Assembly: GCA_963739985.1 (NCBI GenBank)
Contig: CAVUCE010000008.1
Coordinates: 310,001-374,000 of the forward strand
Reading direction: 5' to 3'
From: CAVUCE01 sp963739985
Lineage (GTDB): Bacteria; Bacteroidota; Ignavibacteria; Ignavibacteriales; Ignavibacteriaceae
Length of the DNA: 64,000 bases
Shown piece by piece: positions 28,538 through 37,075 of the stretch. Positions within the stretch are counted from its first letter, which is position 1; each line of letters begins with the position of its first letter. The translations under genes were made by a program, and so were the position numbers. The notes beneath the pieces were generated by a model. It made no database searches, had not been told where the DNA came from, and saw only the letters and a list, made by a program, of their open reading frames with translations.

Positions 28538-29194
28538 ATGTTTACCAAATACGGATACTCCACTCTTGGAATTGTTGCGATCATTGCGTTCTTATTTATT
28601 TCCGCCAGTTTTTTCCTACATAACAATTATTTAAGAATAATTTTAATTGTTCTTTCTTCATTACTTCTTATTTTTAGTTTAAATTTTTTCCGGGATCCGG
28701 ATAGAACTCCGCCTAGCGCCGATAATGTTGTTGTCTCTCCCGCTGATGGAACAGTACTTTTTGTAAAAGAAGTTGAAGATAACAAATACATTAATGGCAA
28801 AGCAAAACAGATTTCGATTTTTATGTCACCGCTTAATGTCCATGTAAATAGAATTCCAATTGATGGAACCGTAGAATATTTAAAATATATTAAAGGTGAA
28901 TATATAGCTGCTTTTGAAGATAAAGCTTCTGAAAGAAATGAAAGAGCAGAGTTCGGGATTTTAAGCAAATACGGCAAAGTTTTCTTCACACAGGTTGCCG
29001 GGTTTGTAGCAAGAAGAATAATTTACGAATTAAAAGTTGGCGATAAAGTTAAGGTTGGAAAGAGATTTGGAATGATAAAATTTGGTAGCCGTGTTGATGT
29101 TGTTGTCCCTTATAACTGGCAGGAAAAAGTGAAAAAAGACGATAAAGTTACTGCCGGCAAAACAATTTTATTTGAACATATTGGTAATAGATGA
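28538..29194 (+). CDS. psd: Phosphatidylserine decarboxylase, short (archaeal-type) form
   Basis: It converts phosphatidylserine to phosphatidylethanolamine. The 218-residue proenzyme has two N-terminal membrane helices (about 8-50), FRDPDRTPP, VVSPADGTV, SPLNVHVNRIP with His102, and the self-cleavage site FGSRVDVVVP. There the Gly183-Ser184 bond is cut to form the pyruvoyl group. This is the short Psd type found with pssA in many bacteria and archaea. The next gene, pssA, overlaps its end by 4 bases, placing both steps of phosphatidylethanolamine synthesis together. Confidence 0.96.
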   Translation: MFTKYGYSTLGIVAIIAFLFISASFFLHNNYLRIILIVLSSLLLIFSLNFFRDPDRTPPSADNVVVSPADGTVLFVKEVEDNKYINGKAKQISIFMSPLNVHVNRIPIDGTVEYLKYIKGEYIAAFEDKASERNERAEFGILSKYGKVFFTQVAGFVARRIIYELKVGDKVKVGKRFGMIKFGSRVDVVVPYNWQEKVKKDDKVTAGKTILFEHIGNR

Positions 29195-29919
29195 ATCGCT
29201 TAAGAGTGACTCCATCCGTAATACCGAATCTTTTTACCGCAATGAATATGTTTTGCGGATTTTTGTCTGTTATAAATGCCAGTCAAGATAAGTTTATATA
29301 TTCTGCATGGCTCATAATTATTGCCGCCATTTTTGATGCTCTTGACGGATTAATGGCACGACTAACAAATTCAAGCAGTGAACTTGGAGTCGAGTTAGAT
29401 TCTCTTTCCGACGTTGTTAGTTTTGGCGCAGCTCCCGCATTTTTGATTTACCAGACCTATTTGCATAATTTTAATTCCGTTGGAGTAATTTTAAGCTCTC
29501 TTCTTTTAATCGCAGGCGGTTTCAGATTAGCTCGTTTCAATGTTCAGCTTGTGGGATTTGATAAATCATACTTCAAAGGTTTACCAATTCCGTCTTCGGC
29601 CGTAACAATAGCCGGATTTGTTCTAGCTTACTATGAAAAAAGTAAAGGTTTTATAGAACCTTATTCGGAATTTATAATTCCTCTTGTGCTAGTTTTAGCT
29701 TATCTGATGGTAAGCAGAATTAAATACGATACACTTCCAAAATTCACTCCAAAAGGGATAAAAGAAAAACCATATCACTTTGCATTTGTCTTAATAGCTG
29801 TTATCGCGCTTATTATTACAGCGGGAAAAGCACTATTCTACATTTTTGTTTTCATCATACTATTTGGTATTTTTAGGCATATAATTTATTATTTTAAAAG
29901 AAAAAGCTTAGGTAATTAG
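29191..29919 (+). CDS. pssA: CDP-diacylglycerol--serine O-phosphatidyltransferase
   Basis: It makes phosphatidylserine from CDP-diacylglycerol and serine in the membrane. The 242-residue protein has about eight hydrophobic helices. The CDP-alcohol phosphotransferase motif reads D49-x2-D52-G-x2-A-R, then G66-x3-D70-x3-D74 within the stretch FDALDGLMARL...GVELDSLSD, and all its aspartates are present. PNLFTAMNMFCGFLSV at the N terminus is typical. It is translationally coupled to psd (ATGA overlap). Confidence 0.96.
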   Translation: MNRLRVTPSVIPNLFTAMNMFCGFLSVINASQDKFIYSAWLIIIAAIFDALDGLMARLTNSSSELGVELDSLSDVVSFGAAPAFLIYQTYLHNFNSVGVILSSLLLIAGGFRLARFNVQLVGFDKSYFKGLPIPSSAVTIAGFVLAYYEKSKGFIEPYSEFIIPLVLVLAYLMVSRIKYDTLPKFTPKGIKEKPYHFAFVLIAVIALIITAGKALFYIFVFIILFGIFRHIIYYFKRKSLGN

Positions 29920-29955
29920 CTTTTATTTTTTAAACACTAACCTCAGGCCACTAAA

Positions 29956-30207
29956 TTGTTTAACGTTAAAGTTATTATAAAAAGAAGACCTTCAATTCTT
30001 GATCCTCAAGGTAAAGCTGTTGAAAAAGGCGCAATGCACCTTGGAATGAAAAATATTAAAGATACAAGAATTGGGAAATACATTGAATTTGTTGTAGATT
30101 CTAGTGACAAAGAAGCTGCTGAAAAGGAAATCAAAGATTATTGCAGCAAACTCTTGGCTAATCCTATTATGGAAGATTATGAATATACGTTGGAAAAAGT
30201 AGTATGA
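29956..30207 (+). CDS. purS: Phosphoribosylformylglycinamidine synthase subunit PurS
   Basis: PurS is the small structural subunit of the three-part FGAM synthase (PurL-PurQ-PurS). The 83-residue protein has VKVIIKRRPSILDPQGKAVE and the conserved RIGKYIEFVVD strand, with a C-terminal helix-strand ending ANPIMEDYEYTLEKV. The start is TTG 29956, with AGG about 8 bases upstream. Its stop overlaps the purQ ATG by 4 bases. PurL (the large subunit) is not in the window. Confidence 0.96.
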   Translation: MFNVKVIIKRRPSILDPQGKAVEKGAMHLGMKNIKDTRIGKYIEFVVDSSDKEAAEKEIKDYCSKLLANPIMEDYEYTLEKVV

Positions 30208-30896
30208 AGCCAAAGTTCGGAGTAGTAGTTTTCCCCGGTTCCAATTGCGATCATGATGCCTATTACGCGTTGAAGAAAATTTTAGGAGTTGATGTTGAAT
30301 TCTTGTGGCATAAGGATACTGATCTGAAAAACTCAGATTTTATTATACTTCCCGGCGGATTTTCTTATGGTGATTATTTAAGAACCGGAGCAATTGCAAG
30401 ATTTTCTCCTATTATGAATTCTATAATTGATCATGCAAATAAAGGCGGATTTGTTATGGGAATTTGTAACGGTTTTCAAATTTTGCTCGAAGCCGAACTT
30501 TTACCGGGAGTGTTGTTGAAAAATAAATCACTTCAATTTGTTTGTGAGGATGTGTATCTTTCGGTTGAAAATAACAATACTGTTTTTTCAAAGGATTTAG
30601 ATAAGAATAAAACTTTGAAAATCCCGATAGCTCACGGTGAAGGCAATTTCTTTACTGATGAAAATACACTAAAAGATCTGGAAGACAATAGTCAAATTGT
30701 TTTCAAATATTCTTCTCCGGATAAAAATTTTGGAGATGAATTTAATCCTAATGGTTCTTTGAATAATATTGCCGGGATAATAAACAAGAAAGGCAATGTT
30801 CTTGGAATGATGCCTCATCCTGAAAGAGCTTGTGATCCGGTTCTGGGAAAAACAGACGGTCGATATATATTTAATTCTATTTTGGATAGTTTATAA
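30204..30896 (+). CDS. purQ: Phosphoribosylformylglycinamidine synthase subunit PurQ (glutaminase)
   Basis: It releases ammonia from glutamine for FGAM synthesis in purine biosynthesis. The class I amidotransferase triad is visible: Cys88 in GICNGFQIL, with His205 and Glu207 in MMPHPERA. The N terminus FGVVVFPGSNCDHDAYYAL and LPGGFSYGDYLR are family hallmarks. At 230 residues it is the standard length of the small, PurS-dependent type. It is coupled to purS upstream and followed 16 bases later by tatA. Confidence 0.97.
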   Translation: MKPKFGVVVFPGSNCDHDAYYALKKILGVDVEFLWHKDTDLKNSDFIILPGGFSYGDYLRTGAIARFSPIMNSIIDHANKGGFVMGICNGFQILLEAELLPGVLLKNKSLQFVCEDVYLSVENNNTVFSKDLDKNKTLKIPIAHGEGNFFTDENTLKDLEDNSQIVFKYSSPDKNFGDEFNPNGSLNNIAGIINKKGNVLGMMPHPERACDPVLGKTDGRYIFNSILDSL

Positions 30897-30912
30897 ATTA
30901 AAAGGTGAAAAA

Positions 30913-31122
30913 ATGTTTGGTAACTTAGGCGCCGGAGAAATTATTCTCATTTTACTTGTGATTTTGATCCTATTTGGTGCCAAGAAAATTCCCGATCTTG
31001 CACAAGGTCTTGGAAAAGGTATGAAAGAGTTCAAAAAAGCTATCAGAGATGTTGAAGATGATATAAAATCTACCGATACAACTGATACAAAAGACAAAAA
31101 AGAAACAGAAAAGAAAGATTAA
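30913..31122 (+). CDS. tatA: Twin-arginine translocase subunit TatA/TatE, copy 1
   Basis: The 69-residue protein is chosen to start at ATG 30913 (MFGNLGAGE), preceded by AAAGGTG. It has one membrane helix (about 8-22), the hinge FGAKKIPDLAQGLG, the amphipathic helix KGMKEFKKAIRDVEDD and a charged tail rich in Thr/Asp/Lys. TatA forms the pore that moves folded, cofactor-carrying proteins across the inner membrane. No TatC gene is seen here. A close second copy follows 66 bases downstream. Confidence 0.95.
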   Translation: MFGNLGAGEIILILLVILILFGAKKIPDLAQGLGKGMKEFKKAIRDVEDDIKSTDTTDTKDKKETEKKD

Positions 31123-31188
31123 TTTCATTTTCTACCAAGGTTGGTTCTTTACCTTTTAATTATTAAAATTTATTTCATAGGTGTAATT

Positions 31189-31377
31189 ATGTTTGAAAAT
31201 TTGGGTATGGGCGAATTAGTAATTATTCTTCTTGTTGTTCTTATTCTCTTCGGCTCTAAAAAAATTCCTGATCTTGCTCAAGGTTTGGGTAAAGGTATAA
31301 AAGAATTTAAAAAAGCTGTCAGAGATGTTCAAGAAGATATCAAAATTCCTGACGAAGATAAAAAGATTAAATCTTAG
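31189..31377 (+). CDS. tatA: Twin-arginine translocase subunit TatA/TatE, copy 2
   Basis: The 62-residue protein starts at ATG 31189 (MFENLGMGE) with AGGTG upstream. It is nearly the same as copy 1 through the membrane helix and amphipathic helix (FGSKKIPDLAQGLGKGIKEFKKAVRDVQED) but has a shorter tail. The pair looks like a recent tandem duplication. A clear intrinsic terminator follows it. Confidence 0.94.
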   Translation: MFENLGMGELVIILLVVLILFGSKKIPDLAQGLGKGIKEFKKAVRDVQEDIKIPDEDKKIKS

Positions 31378-31413
31378 CAAGTAAATCTTAAGTTTTAAAG
31401 AAGTCTTAGTTTT

Positions 31414-31440
31414 GCCGCTCTAATTGGGCGGCTTTTCTTT
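31414..31440 (+). terminator. Intrinsic terminator after the tatA pair
   Basis: GCCGCTC (31414-31420) pairs with GGGCGGC (31426-31432), including one G-T pair, around a five-base loop. It is followed by a TTTTCTTT tail. It would end the purC-like/psd/pssA/purS/purQ/tatA unit. Confidence 0.8.
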
Positions 31441-31471
31441 ATCTACCAACAATTAATCCGGGGTAATCAAG

Positions 31472-32899
31472 TTGCTGCCTTACAAAAACATTCAAGATAA
31501 AATCGATAAAATAAAGTCCGGTGAAATCTCATTAATTGAAAATATTGAATTTTTTATTGACAGAATAGAAAAGAATAAAAATCTGAATGCTTACAATTTT
31601 GTGTTTACTGATGAAGCTAGAGATAGAGCTAAGGAAATTGAAGGAAAGATAAAATCCGGTAAATATGGCAAATTAGCCGGCGCGGTTATTGCCGTTAAAG
31701 ACGTCCTTTCAATCGAAGATAAACCAACCACTTGTTCTTCAAATATATTAAAAGATTTTAAGGCACTTTACACAGCTACGGCTGTAAAAAAACTAATTGA
31801 TGAAGATGCCATTATAATTGGTAAAACAAACTGCGATGAATTCGCGATGGGCTCTTCTAATGAAAACTCGGCTTTTGGAAATGTCCTCAATCCGGTTAAC
31901 ACAGATTATGTTCCCGGCGGTTCAAGCGGCGGTTCTGCTGCAACTGTTGCCGCAAATTTATGTGATATTTCCCTTGGAACAGATACCGGCGGTTCTATAC
32001 GTCAGCCAGCGTCTTTCTGCGGCACTTACGGATTAAAACCAACTTATGGAAGAGTATCAAGATATGGCTTAACGGCTTTTGCATCTTCATTCGATTCAAT
32101 TGGTCCTTTTGCAAATAATGTAGAAGACATTGCACTAACTTTGGAAGTAATCGCAGGTAAAGATGAATGCGATTCAACTTCTTCTGTTAACAGTGTTCCC
32201 TCCTTCTCCTCTCAACTATCTTTAAGTGATAAAAAATTAAAAATTGGAATTGCTGAAGAATATTTTGGTGAAGGACTTTCGCCTGATGTCAAGGAAGCAG
32301 TTGAAAACATTGTACAGAAACTTGAATCTTCCGGATTTGAAATTAAAAAAATTCATTTACCTCATAATGAATACTCAATTGCGACTTACTATATCTTAAC
32401 CACTGCTGAGGCATCTTCTAATCTTGCAAGATATGACGGCGCAAGGTATGGTTTTAGATCAGAAAATTCTTCCTCGCTTTTAGAGATGTATAAATCATCT
32501 CGCTCAGAAGGATTCGGAAATGAAGTGAAACGTAGAATTATGCTTGGCACTTATGTCCTTTCCGCAGGCTATTACGATGCATATTACAAAAAAGCACAAC
32601 GAGTAAGAAGATTAATTAAAAATGATTTTAATAAAGCTTTTGAATCTGTTGATGTAATTTTAACTCCCACATCGCCTACAACTGCCTTCAAAATTGGAGA
32701 AAAATCAAGCGATCCTTTAGAAATGTATTTAAGCGATATTTATACGACTTCAGCAAATCTGGCGGGAATTCCCGGAATTAATATTCCAATTGGATCTAGT
32801 TCCGAAGGTTTGCCGATAGGTTTGCAATTACTCGCTAATCAGTTTGAAGAAGAAAAATTGCTCCAGATGAGTGCATACATTCAAGAGAATATAATTTAG
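31472..32899 (+). CDS. gatA: Asp-tRNA(Asn)/Glu-tRNA(Gln) amidotransferase subunit A
   Basis: GatA hydrolyses glutamine and passes ammonia to GatB to correct misacylated Glu-tRNA(Gln) or Asp-tRNA(Asn). The 475-residue amidase has the Ser-cisSer-Lys triad: Lys76 in AVKDVLS, Ser151 in PGGSSGGSAA and Ser175 in DTGGSIR, with the same spacing as characterised GatA. The start is TTG 31472, shortly after GGGGTAATCA; it lies just past the tatA terminator. gatB and gatC are not in the window. Confidence 0.95.
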   Translation: MLPYKNIQDKIDKIKSGEISLIENIEFFIDRIEKNKNLNAYNFVFTDEARDRAKEIEGKIKSGKYGKLAGAVIAVKDVLSIEDKPTTCSSNILKDFKALYTATAVKKLIDEDAIIIGKTNCDEFAMGSSNENSAFGNVLNPVNTDYVPGGSSGGSAATVAANLCDISLGTDTGGSIRQPASFCGTYGLKPTYGRVSRYGLTAFASSFDSIGPFANNVEDIALTLEVIAGKDECDSTSSVNSVPSFSSQLSLSDKKLKIGIAEEYFGEGLSPDVKEAVENIVQKLESSGFEIKKIHLPHNEYSIATYYILTTAEASSNLARYDGARYGFRSENSSSLLEMYKSSRSEGFGNEVKRRIMLGTYVLSAGYYDAYYKKAQRVRRLIKNDFNKAFESVDVILTPTSPTTAFKIGEKSSDPLEMYLSDIYTTSANLAGIPGINIPIGSSSEGLPIGLQLLANQFEEEKLLQMSAYIQENII

Positions 32900-33074
32900 A
32901 TGTTTTAATTTTTGTTGATAAATCGGTTCAATAAAATTCTCTGACACTATTTTTCGATTCTTATATCGTAACTTCACTATTATGTGCATAGATAAGTTTA
33001 CTTCCAAATTATGCTCCACAATATAATTAGTTTAGGAAAATTAGAATTTTAAAAAAATTGATTACTAAATTATT

Positions 33075-33082
33075 TATCTTTG
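33075..33082 (+). promoter_or_regulatory. Bacteroidota-type -7 promoter element upstream of sucD
   Basis: TATCTTTG fits TAnnTTTG and lies about 41 bases upstream of the sucD ATG. A TTG at 33058-33060 is only 14 bases away, too near for the usual -33 box. The rest of the 224-base gatA-sucD spacer shows no gene. Confidence 0.4.
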
Positions 33083-33123
33083 TACTTGAGAAATTTTTCA
33101 ATAGATAACAGGGAATTATTGCA

Positions 33124-34080
33124 ATGAGTATTCTAGTTGATAACAAAACCCGATTAGTAGTTCAAGGAATTACGGGCGGTGAAGGTTCCTTCCACACCAC
33201 ACAAATGGTTGAATACGGAACTAAAGTAGTTGCGGGTGTAACACCCGGAAAAGGCGGGACAAAATTCCAGAAAATTCCGGTTTATAACACAGTAGAAGAA
33301 GCAGTAAAAGAACAGAAAGCAAACGCTTCGGTGATATTTGTCCCACCGGCATTTGCGGCGGATGCTATTTTAGAAGCAGCAAACGCAGGAGTAAAATTAA
33401 TCGTCTGTATTACCGAAGGAATTCCTGCCGGTGATATGGTCAATGTTTATAATTCAATTAAAGATAAAGACGTAGTTTTGATTGGCCCAAATTGCCCTGG
33501 AGTAATTTCACCGGGTAAAGCTAAAATTGGAATAATGCCCGGATTTATTCATAAAAAAGGAAAAGTTGGCGTTGTTTCAAGAAGTGGAACTTTAACTTAT
33601 GAGGCTGTTAAACAGTTAACTGATGTAAAACTTGGTCAATCAACTTGCGTTGGTATCGGCGGTGATCCTGTGATTGGCTCAAAATTTATCGACATCATTA
33701 AAAAGTTTAATGATGATCCTGATACAGATGGAATTATTATGATTGGCGAAATTGGCGGTTCTGCTGAAGAAGAAGCTGCTGCCTTTATTAAGAAAAATGT
33801 TTCTAAACCTGTTGTAGGTTTTATTGCCGGAAGAACAGCACCTCCGGGACGCAGAATGGGTCATGCCGGAGCAATCATTTCAGGCGGTAAAGGTACTGCT
33901 GGTGAAAAAATGAAAGCAATGAAAAAAGCTGGAATTAAAGTTGTTGAAAGCCCTGCTGAAATGGGATCAACAATGCTGAAAGCTTTGGAGGAAGCAGGAA
34001 AGTTAAAAGTAAATACCGCTTCTAAAAAACCGGTAAAGAAAACAAAGCCGGTAAAAAAAGCTGTTAGTAAAAAGAAATAA
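33124..34080 (+). CDS. sucD: Succinate--CoA ligase alpha subunit with lysine-rich tail
   Basis: The subunit binds CoA and carries the phospho-histidine of the TCA-cycle step succinyl-CoA to succinate with ATP/GTP gain. It has VQGITGGEGSFHT (CoA loop), GPNCPGVISP, and His247 in GRRMGHAGAI. The core ends near residue 293 as in other SucD proteins. Residues 294-318 add a basic tail made of repeated KKPVK-type units, which is not part of the usual fold. The beta subunit sucC is not next to it. A terminator follows directly. Confidence 0.96.
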   Translation: MSILVDNKTRLVVQGITGGEGSFHTTQMVEYGTKVVAGVTPGKGGTKFQKIPVYNTVEEAVKEQKANASVIFVPPAFAADAILEAANAGVKLIVCITEGIPAGDMVNVYNSIKDKDVVLIGPNCPGVISPGKAKIGIMPGFIHKKGKVGVVSRSGTLTYEAVKQLTDVKLGQSTCVGIGGDPVIGSKFIDIIKKFNDDPDTDGIIMIGEIGGSAEEEAAAFIKKNVSKPVVGFIAGRTAPPGRRMGHAGAIISGGKGTAGEKMKAMKKAGIKVVESPAEMGSTMLKALEEAGKLKVNTASKKPVKKTKPVKKAVSKKK

Positions 34081-34093
34081 TTTTTATTGAGAT

Positions 34094-34128
34094 CCGGAAT
34101 TTCTTAAAAAGATTTTCCGGTTTTTTTT
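34094..34128 (+). terminator. Intrinsic terminator of sucD
   Basis: CCGGAA (34094-34099) pairs with TTCCGG (34115-34120), followed by eight T residues (34121-34128), 14 bases after the sucD stop. Confidence 0.8.
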
Positions 34129-34163
34129 GTCAAATTATACATAAAGAAACGTATATTAAAAAT

Positions 34164-34170
34164 AAGGAGA
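34164..34170 (+). promoter_or_regulatory. Shine-Dalgarno deciding the TTG start of ndk
   Basis: AAGGAGA ends five bases before the TTG at 34176; no ATG is close enough to compete. Confidence 0.8.
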
Positions 34171-34175
34171 AACAC

Positions 34176-34607
34176 TTGAGCAATAGAACTCTTGCAATTA
34201 TTAAACCCGATGCAGTTAAGAAAAATTTGATCGGACAAATTATTACAAAAATAACTGAAGCCGGTTTTAAAGTTAAAGCCGTAAAAATGGTTCGATTAAC
34301 CAAAAATTCAGCCGGCGGATTTTATGAAGTTCATAAGGAACGCCCTTTTTATAATGATCTAGTTGAATTTATGTGTTCCGGTCCTTGTGTTCCAATAGCT
34401 TTGGAAAAAGAGAACGCCGTTGCTGATTTTAGAAAATTAATTGGTGCTACTGATCCGGCGGAAGCAGAAGACGGAACAATTAGAAAATTATTTGCGGATA
34501 GTAAAGCCGAAAACGCTGTTCATGGTTCAGATTCTGATGAAAACGCCGCTCTTGAAATTTCACACTTCTTCTCAAGAAAAGAACTTCTTGAAAATTATGG
34601 TATTTAA
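34176..34607 (+). CDS. ndk: Nucleoside-diphosphate kinase
   Basis: It transfers the gamma-phosphate between nucleoside triphosphates and diphosphates through a phospho-His. The 143-residue protein has RTLAIIKPDAVKKNLIG and the active-site His116 in NAVHGSDSDENA, with standard length. The start is TTG with a strong Shine-Dalgarno. It stands alone between two intrinsic terminators, so it is probably monocistronic. Confidence 0.97.
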   Translation: MSNRTLAIIKPDAVKKNLIGQIITKITEAGFKVKAVKMVRLTKNSAGGFYEVHKERPFYNDLVEFMCSGPCVPIALEKENAVADFRKLIGATDPAEAEDGTIRKLFADSKAENAVHGSDSDENAALEISHFFSRKELLENYGI

Positions 34608-34625
34608 TTTATTATCTTAAATTTG

Positions 34626-34662
34626 GAGTGACCGTGATACAAAATTCCGGTCATTCTTTTTT
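34626..34662 (+). terminator. Intrinsic terminator of ndk
   Basis: A nine-pair stem (34626-34634 with 34648-34656, one G-T pair; core TGACCG/CGGTCA) is followed by a run of six T residues (34657-34662). Confidence 0.85.
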
Positions 34663-34689
34663 GTTTAAATAACAAATAGTGAATATTAA

Positions 34690-35934
34690 ATGAAATTAAT
34701 TTCCAAAATCTCTTTATTTTTCGTCCTACTTTGTTTTTCCTCTTTTCCTCAAAATTCTAATCTGGCAGTTCAAACAGGTGCAGATCAACTAATTTCTAAT
34801 TACTTGTTTTTACTTAACGGAAAAAATGTAGGGTTGGTAACTAATAAAACCGGCGTATTATCAAACGGGACATACTTGGTTGATACTCTTTCAAAAATAA
34901 AAAATGTTAATGTGGTTGCACTATTTGGCCCTGAACATGGAATTAGAGGAGACAATCCAGCTGGAGCAAAAGTCGGCAATACGGTTGATGCAAAAACCGG
35001 AATTCCCGTGTATTCTTTGTATGGCAAAAATCATGCTCCTACAAAGGAAATGTTAAAAAATGTTGATGTTTTAGTCTATGACATTCAAGATGTTGGCGCT
35101 AGGTTTTATACTTATATATCAACTCTTTATTATGTTTTACAAGCAGGAGCAGAGAATAATATCCCGGTAATTGTTTTAGATAGACCCAACCCAATTAACG
35201 GTAAATATGTTGATGGTCCTATCAGAACAGATGATTTAAAATCATTCGTAGGTATAGCTCCAATTCCGATAGCTTATGGATTAACGCCCGGCGAACTTGC
35301 ACAAATGTATATTGGCGAAGGCTGGCTCGGCAAGGATATAAAACCAATTTTGCATGTTATCAGATTAAAAAACTGGAAGCGTAGTGATTATTACGATCAA
35401 ACTTCCTTACCGTGGATTGTGCCATCACCGAATATTCCTGACCTCGAAACCGCCTTAGTTTATCCGGGTATGTGCTTAATTGAAGGCACTAATGTTTCCG
35501 AAGGACGTGGAACTATGCATCCGTTTTTAACAATAGGAGCACCTTATATTAATCCGGTAGATTTAATTAAGGAACTGAAAAAATTAGATGTTAGAGGTGT
35601 TGAATTGTATCAAGCACATTTTAAACCTCATGAAATCCCTAAAATGTCAACTAATCCTAAATACAAGGATATAAAATGCGGAGGAATTGCAATTCGTGTT
35701 ACAAACCGGGAAGAATTGCAATCCGTTAAATTTGGAATAAAATTAATTTATGCTTTGCATAAACTATATCCGGATAATTTCAAGTTTAGAGATAGCGGAT
35801 TTGATAGACTAAGTGGGGATAAAAGTATTCGTGAAGAAATTTTGAAAGGAACCACTCCTAACAAAATTATTTCGCTTTGGCAACAAGAATTAAATAACTT
35901 CAAACAAACAAGACATAAATATTTATTATACTAA
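34690..35934 (+). CDS. NamZ-like exo-beta-N-acetylmuramidase (DUF1343 family), exported
   Basis: The protein of 414 residues has a signal peptide (about 1-21) and the conserved DUF1343 pattern. Visible pieces are GLVTNKTGVLSNGTYLVD, LFGPEHGIRGD, PVYSLYGK, VLVYDIQDVGARFYTYIST, VLDRPNPINGKYVDGP and EGTNVSEGRGT. A characterised member, NamZ of Bacillus, removes terminal MurNAc from peptidoglycan fragments. The role here is therefore likely muropeptide recycling or wall turnover in the periplasm. It is 12 bases upstream of a lipoprotein gene on the same strand. Confidence 0.88.
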   Translation: MKLISKISLFFVLLCFSSFPQNSNLAVQTGADQLISNYLFLLNGKNVGLVTNKTGVLSNGTYLVDTLSKIKNVNVVALFGPEHGIRGDNPAGAKVGNTVDAKTGIPVYSLYGKNHAPTKEMLKNVDVLVYDIQDVGARFYTYISTLYYVLQAGAENNIPVIVLDRPNPINGKYVDGPIRTDDLKSFVGIAPIPIAYGLTPGELAQMYIGEGWLGKDIKPILHVIRLKNWKRSDYYDQTSLPWIVPSPNIPDLETALVYPGMCLIEGTNVSEGRGTMHPFLTIGAPYINPVDLIKELKKLDVRGVELYQAHFKPHEIPKMSTNPKYKDIKCGGIAIRVTNREELQSVKFGIKLIYALHKLYPDNFKFRDSGFDRLSGDKSIREEILKGTTPNKIISLWQQELNNFKQTRHKYLLY

Positions 35935-35946
35935 CAAGGAATTCTA

Positions 35947-36999
35947 ATGAAATACATTTTGAGCATATTATTAATCTTAACGACATTGGTTGGTTGTGGA
36001 AAAAAAGAAGAAAAAACTCAAGAAAATAAAAAAGTGGATAAGTATGCTTTTGACAGCACTGCTATCAAGGCTGCACCAGTTGAAAATCCAAACCAGGAGT
36101 TTACTTTAAAATACAATTTCCAAAAAGGAAATACATATAAATATAGATTAACCACTATTACCCGTAGCAAGCAGACTGTTAAAACCGATACGTTAATGAC
36201 TCAAATCATGAATCAAAAAATCGTATACTTAATAGATTTGAAGGTAAATGAAATCGATAAGGATGGTGTGATTGAACTAAATTGTAATATGAACTCAATA
36301 AAAATGAATGCTGATGCCGGTGGTGAATCTTTCTCTTATCAATCAGATTCCCCTACTGATTCCACAGATAAAGTTAAATTTGCTGAATATGAAGCCTTAA
36401 TCAATAATCCTTTTGTAATCAGAGTGACATCTGATGGTATTATTAATGAGTTCTCAAGGGTCGACAGAGTTGTTAATAAATTTTTAGAACTAAAAGGTGT
36501 TGCCGACTCAGCTACAGCTGATCAAAAACTAGAAATAAAAAATCAAATGGTTGAAGGCGCATTAAGACCTTTGCTAACTCAAATTATAAGAGAATTCCCG
36601 GATAAAAAATTAGGAAAAGATTCCAGTTGGACACATGAACAAGCTCCTTCTAGGATGTTAGTATTCCAAATTCAAAATACAAATACATACCATATTACCA
36701 ATCTACAAAAGTATAACAATGATTTATTGGCTGATATAGACGCAGGTTTAAAAACTAAGATTAGCGGAAATACTCATCTAAACAATAGGGGTGTTATTTA
36801 CGATTTTGAAAAGCCAAAAACCACCGCTACCGGGGAAATTTATTTTAATGTTAGTAAAGGTTATATTCAAAAATCTAAAACTCACACAAGTGTAGATTTC
36901 GCTTTTAATATGGAAGCAAAAACACAACGCGGAACCCAGAAAGGCCATAAAGCTCAAGATCAACAAAGCACAAATATTGTTGAGTTCATATCAGAATAA
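35947..36999 (+). CDS. Lipoprotein, DUF6263-like
   Basis: The 350-residue protein has a lipoprotein signal (KYILSILLILTTLVGCGKKEE; Cys17) and a lysine-rich linker. A large mostly beta domain follows, with the pattern NPNQEFTLKYNFQKGNTYKYRLTT, SDGIINEFSRVDRV and EFPDKKLGKDSSWTHEQ. These match lipoproteins of the DUF6263 type common in Bacteroidota/Ignavibacteria, whose function is unknown. AAGGA lies 7 bases before the ATG. It follows the NamZ-like gene closely and shares a terminator with the convergent nfeD. Confidence 0.75.
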   Translation: MKYILSILLILTTLVGCGKKEEKTQENKKVDKYAFDSTAIKAAPVENPNQEFTLKYNFQKGNTYKYRLTTITRSKQTVKTDTLMTQIMNQKIVYLIDLKVNEIDKDGVIELNCNMNSIKMNADAGGESFSYQSDSPTDSTDKVKFAEYEALINNPFVIRVTSDGIINEFSRVDRVVNKFLELKGVADSATADQKLEIKNQMVEGALRPLLTQIIREFPDKKLGKDSSWTHEQAPSRMLVFQIQNTNTYHITNLQKYNNDLLADIDAGLKTKISGNTHLNNRGVIYDFEKPKTTATGEIYFNVSKGYIQKSKTHTSVDFAFNMEAKTQRGTQKGHKAQDQQSTNIVEFISE

Positions 37000-37027
37000 T
37001 TTGTTGCACTTACATTTTATCAAATTT

Positions 37028-37063
37028 AAAATCCGGATTTCATCAAGCATGATATCCGGATTT
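37028..37063 (+). terminator. Bidirectional intrinsic terminator between the lipoprotein gene and nfeD
   Basis: A perfect ten-base inverted repeat, AAATCCGGAT (37028-37037) and ATCCGGATTT (37054-37063), encloses a 16-base loop. T-rich sequence lies on the outer side in both directions. The flanking genes converge on it. Confidence 0.8.
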
Positions 37064-37075
37064 ATTTTCTAAATA

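Noticed and set aside
32828..33019. Minus-strand open frame of 63 codons between gatA and sucD
   Set aside because: It overlaps the end of gatA, has no Shine-Dalgarno and no recognisable pattern; the spacer is better explained as the sucD promoter region.
33058..33060. TTG as possible -33 box for the sucD promoter
   Set aside because: It is 14 bases from the -7 element; the usual spacing is around 20.
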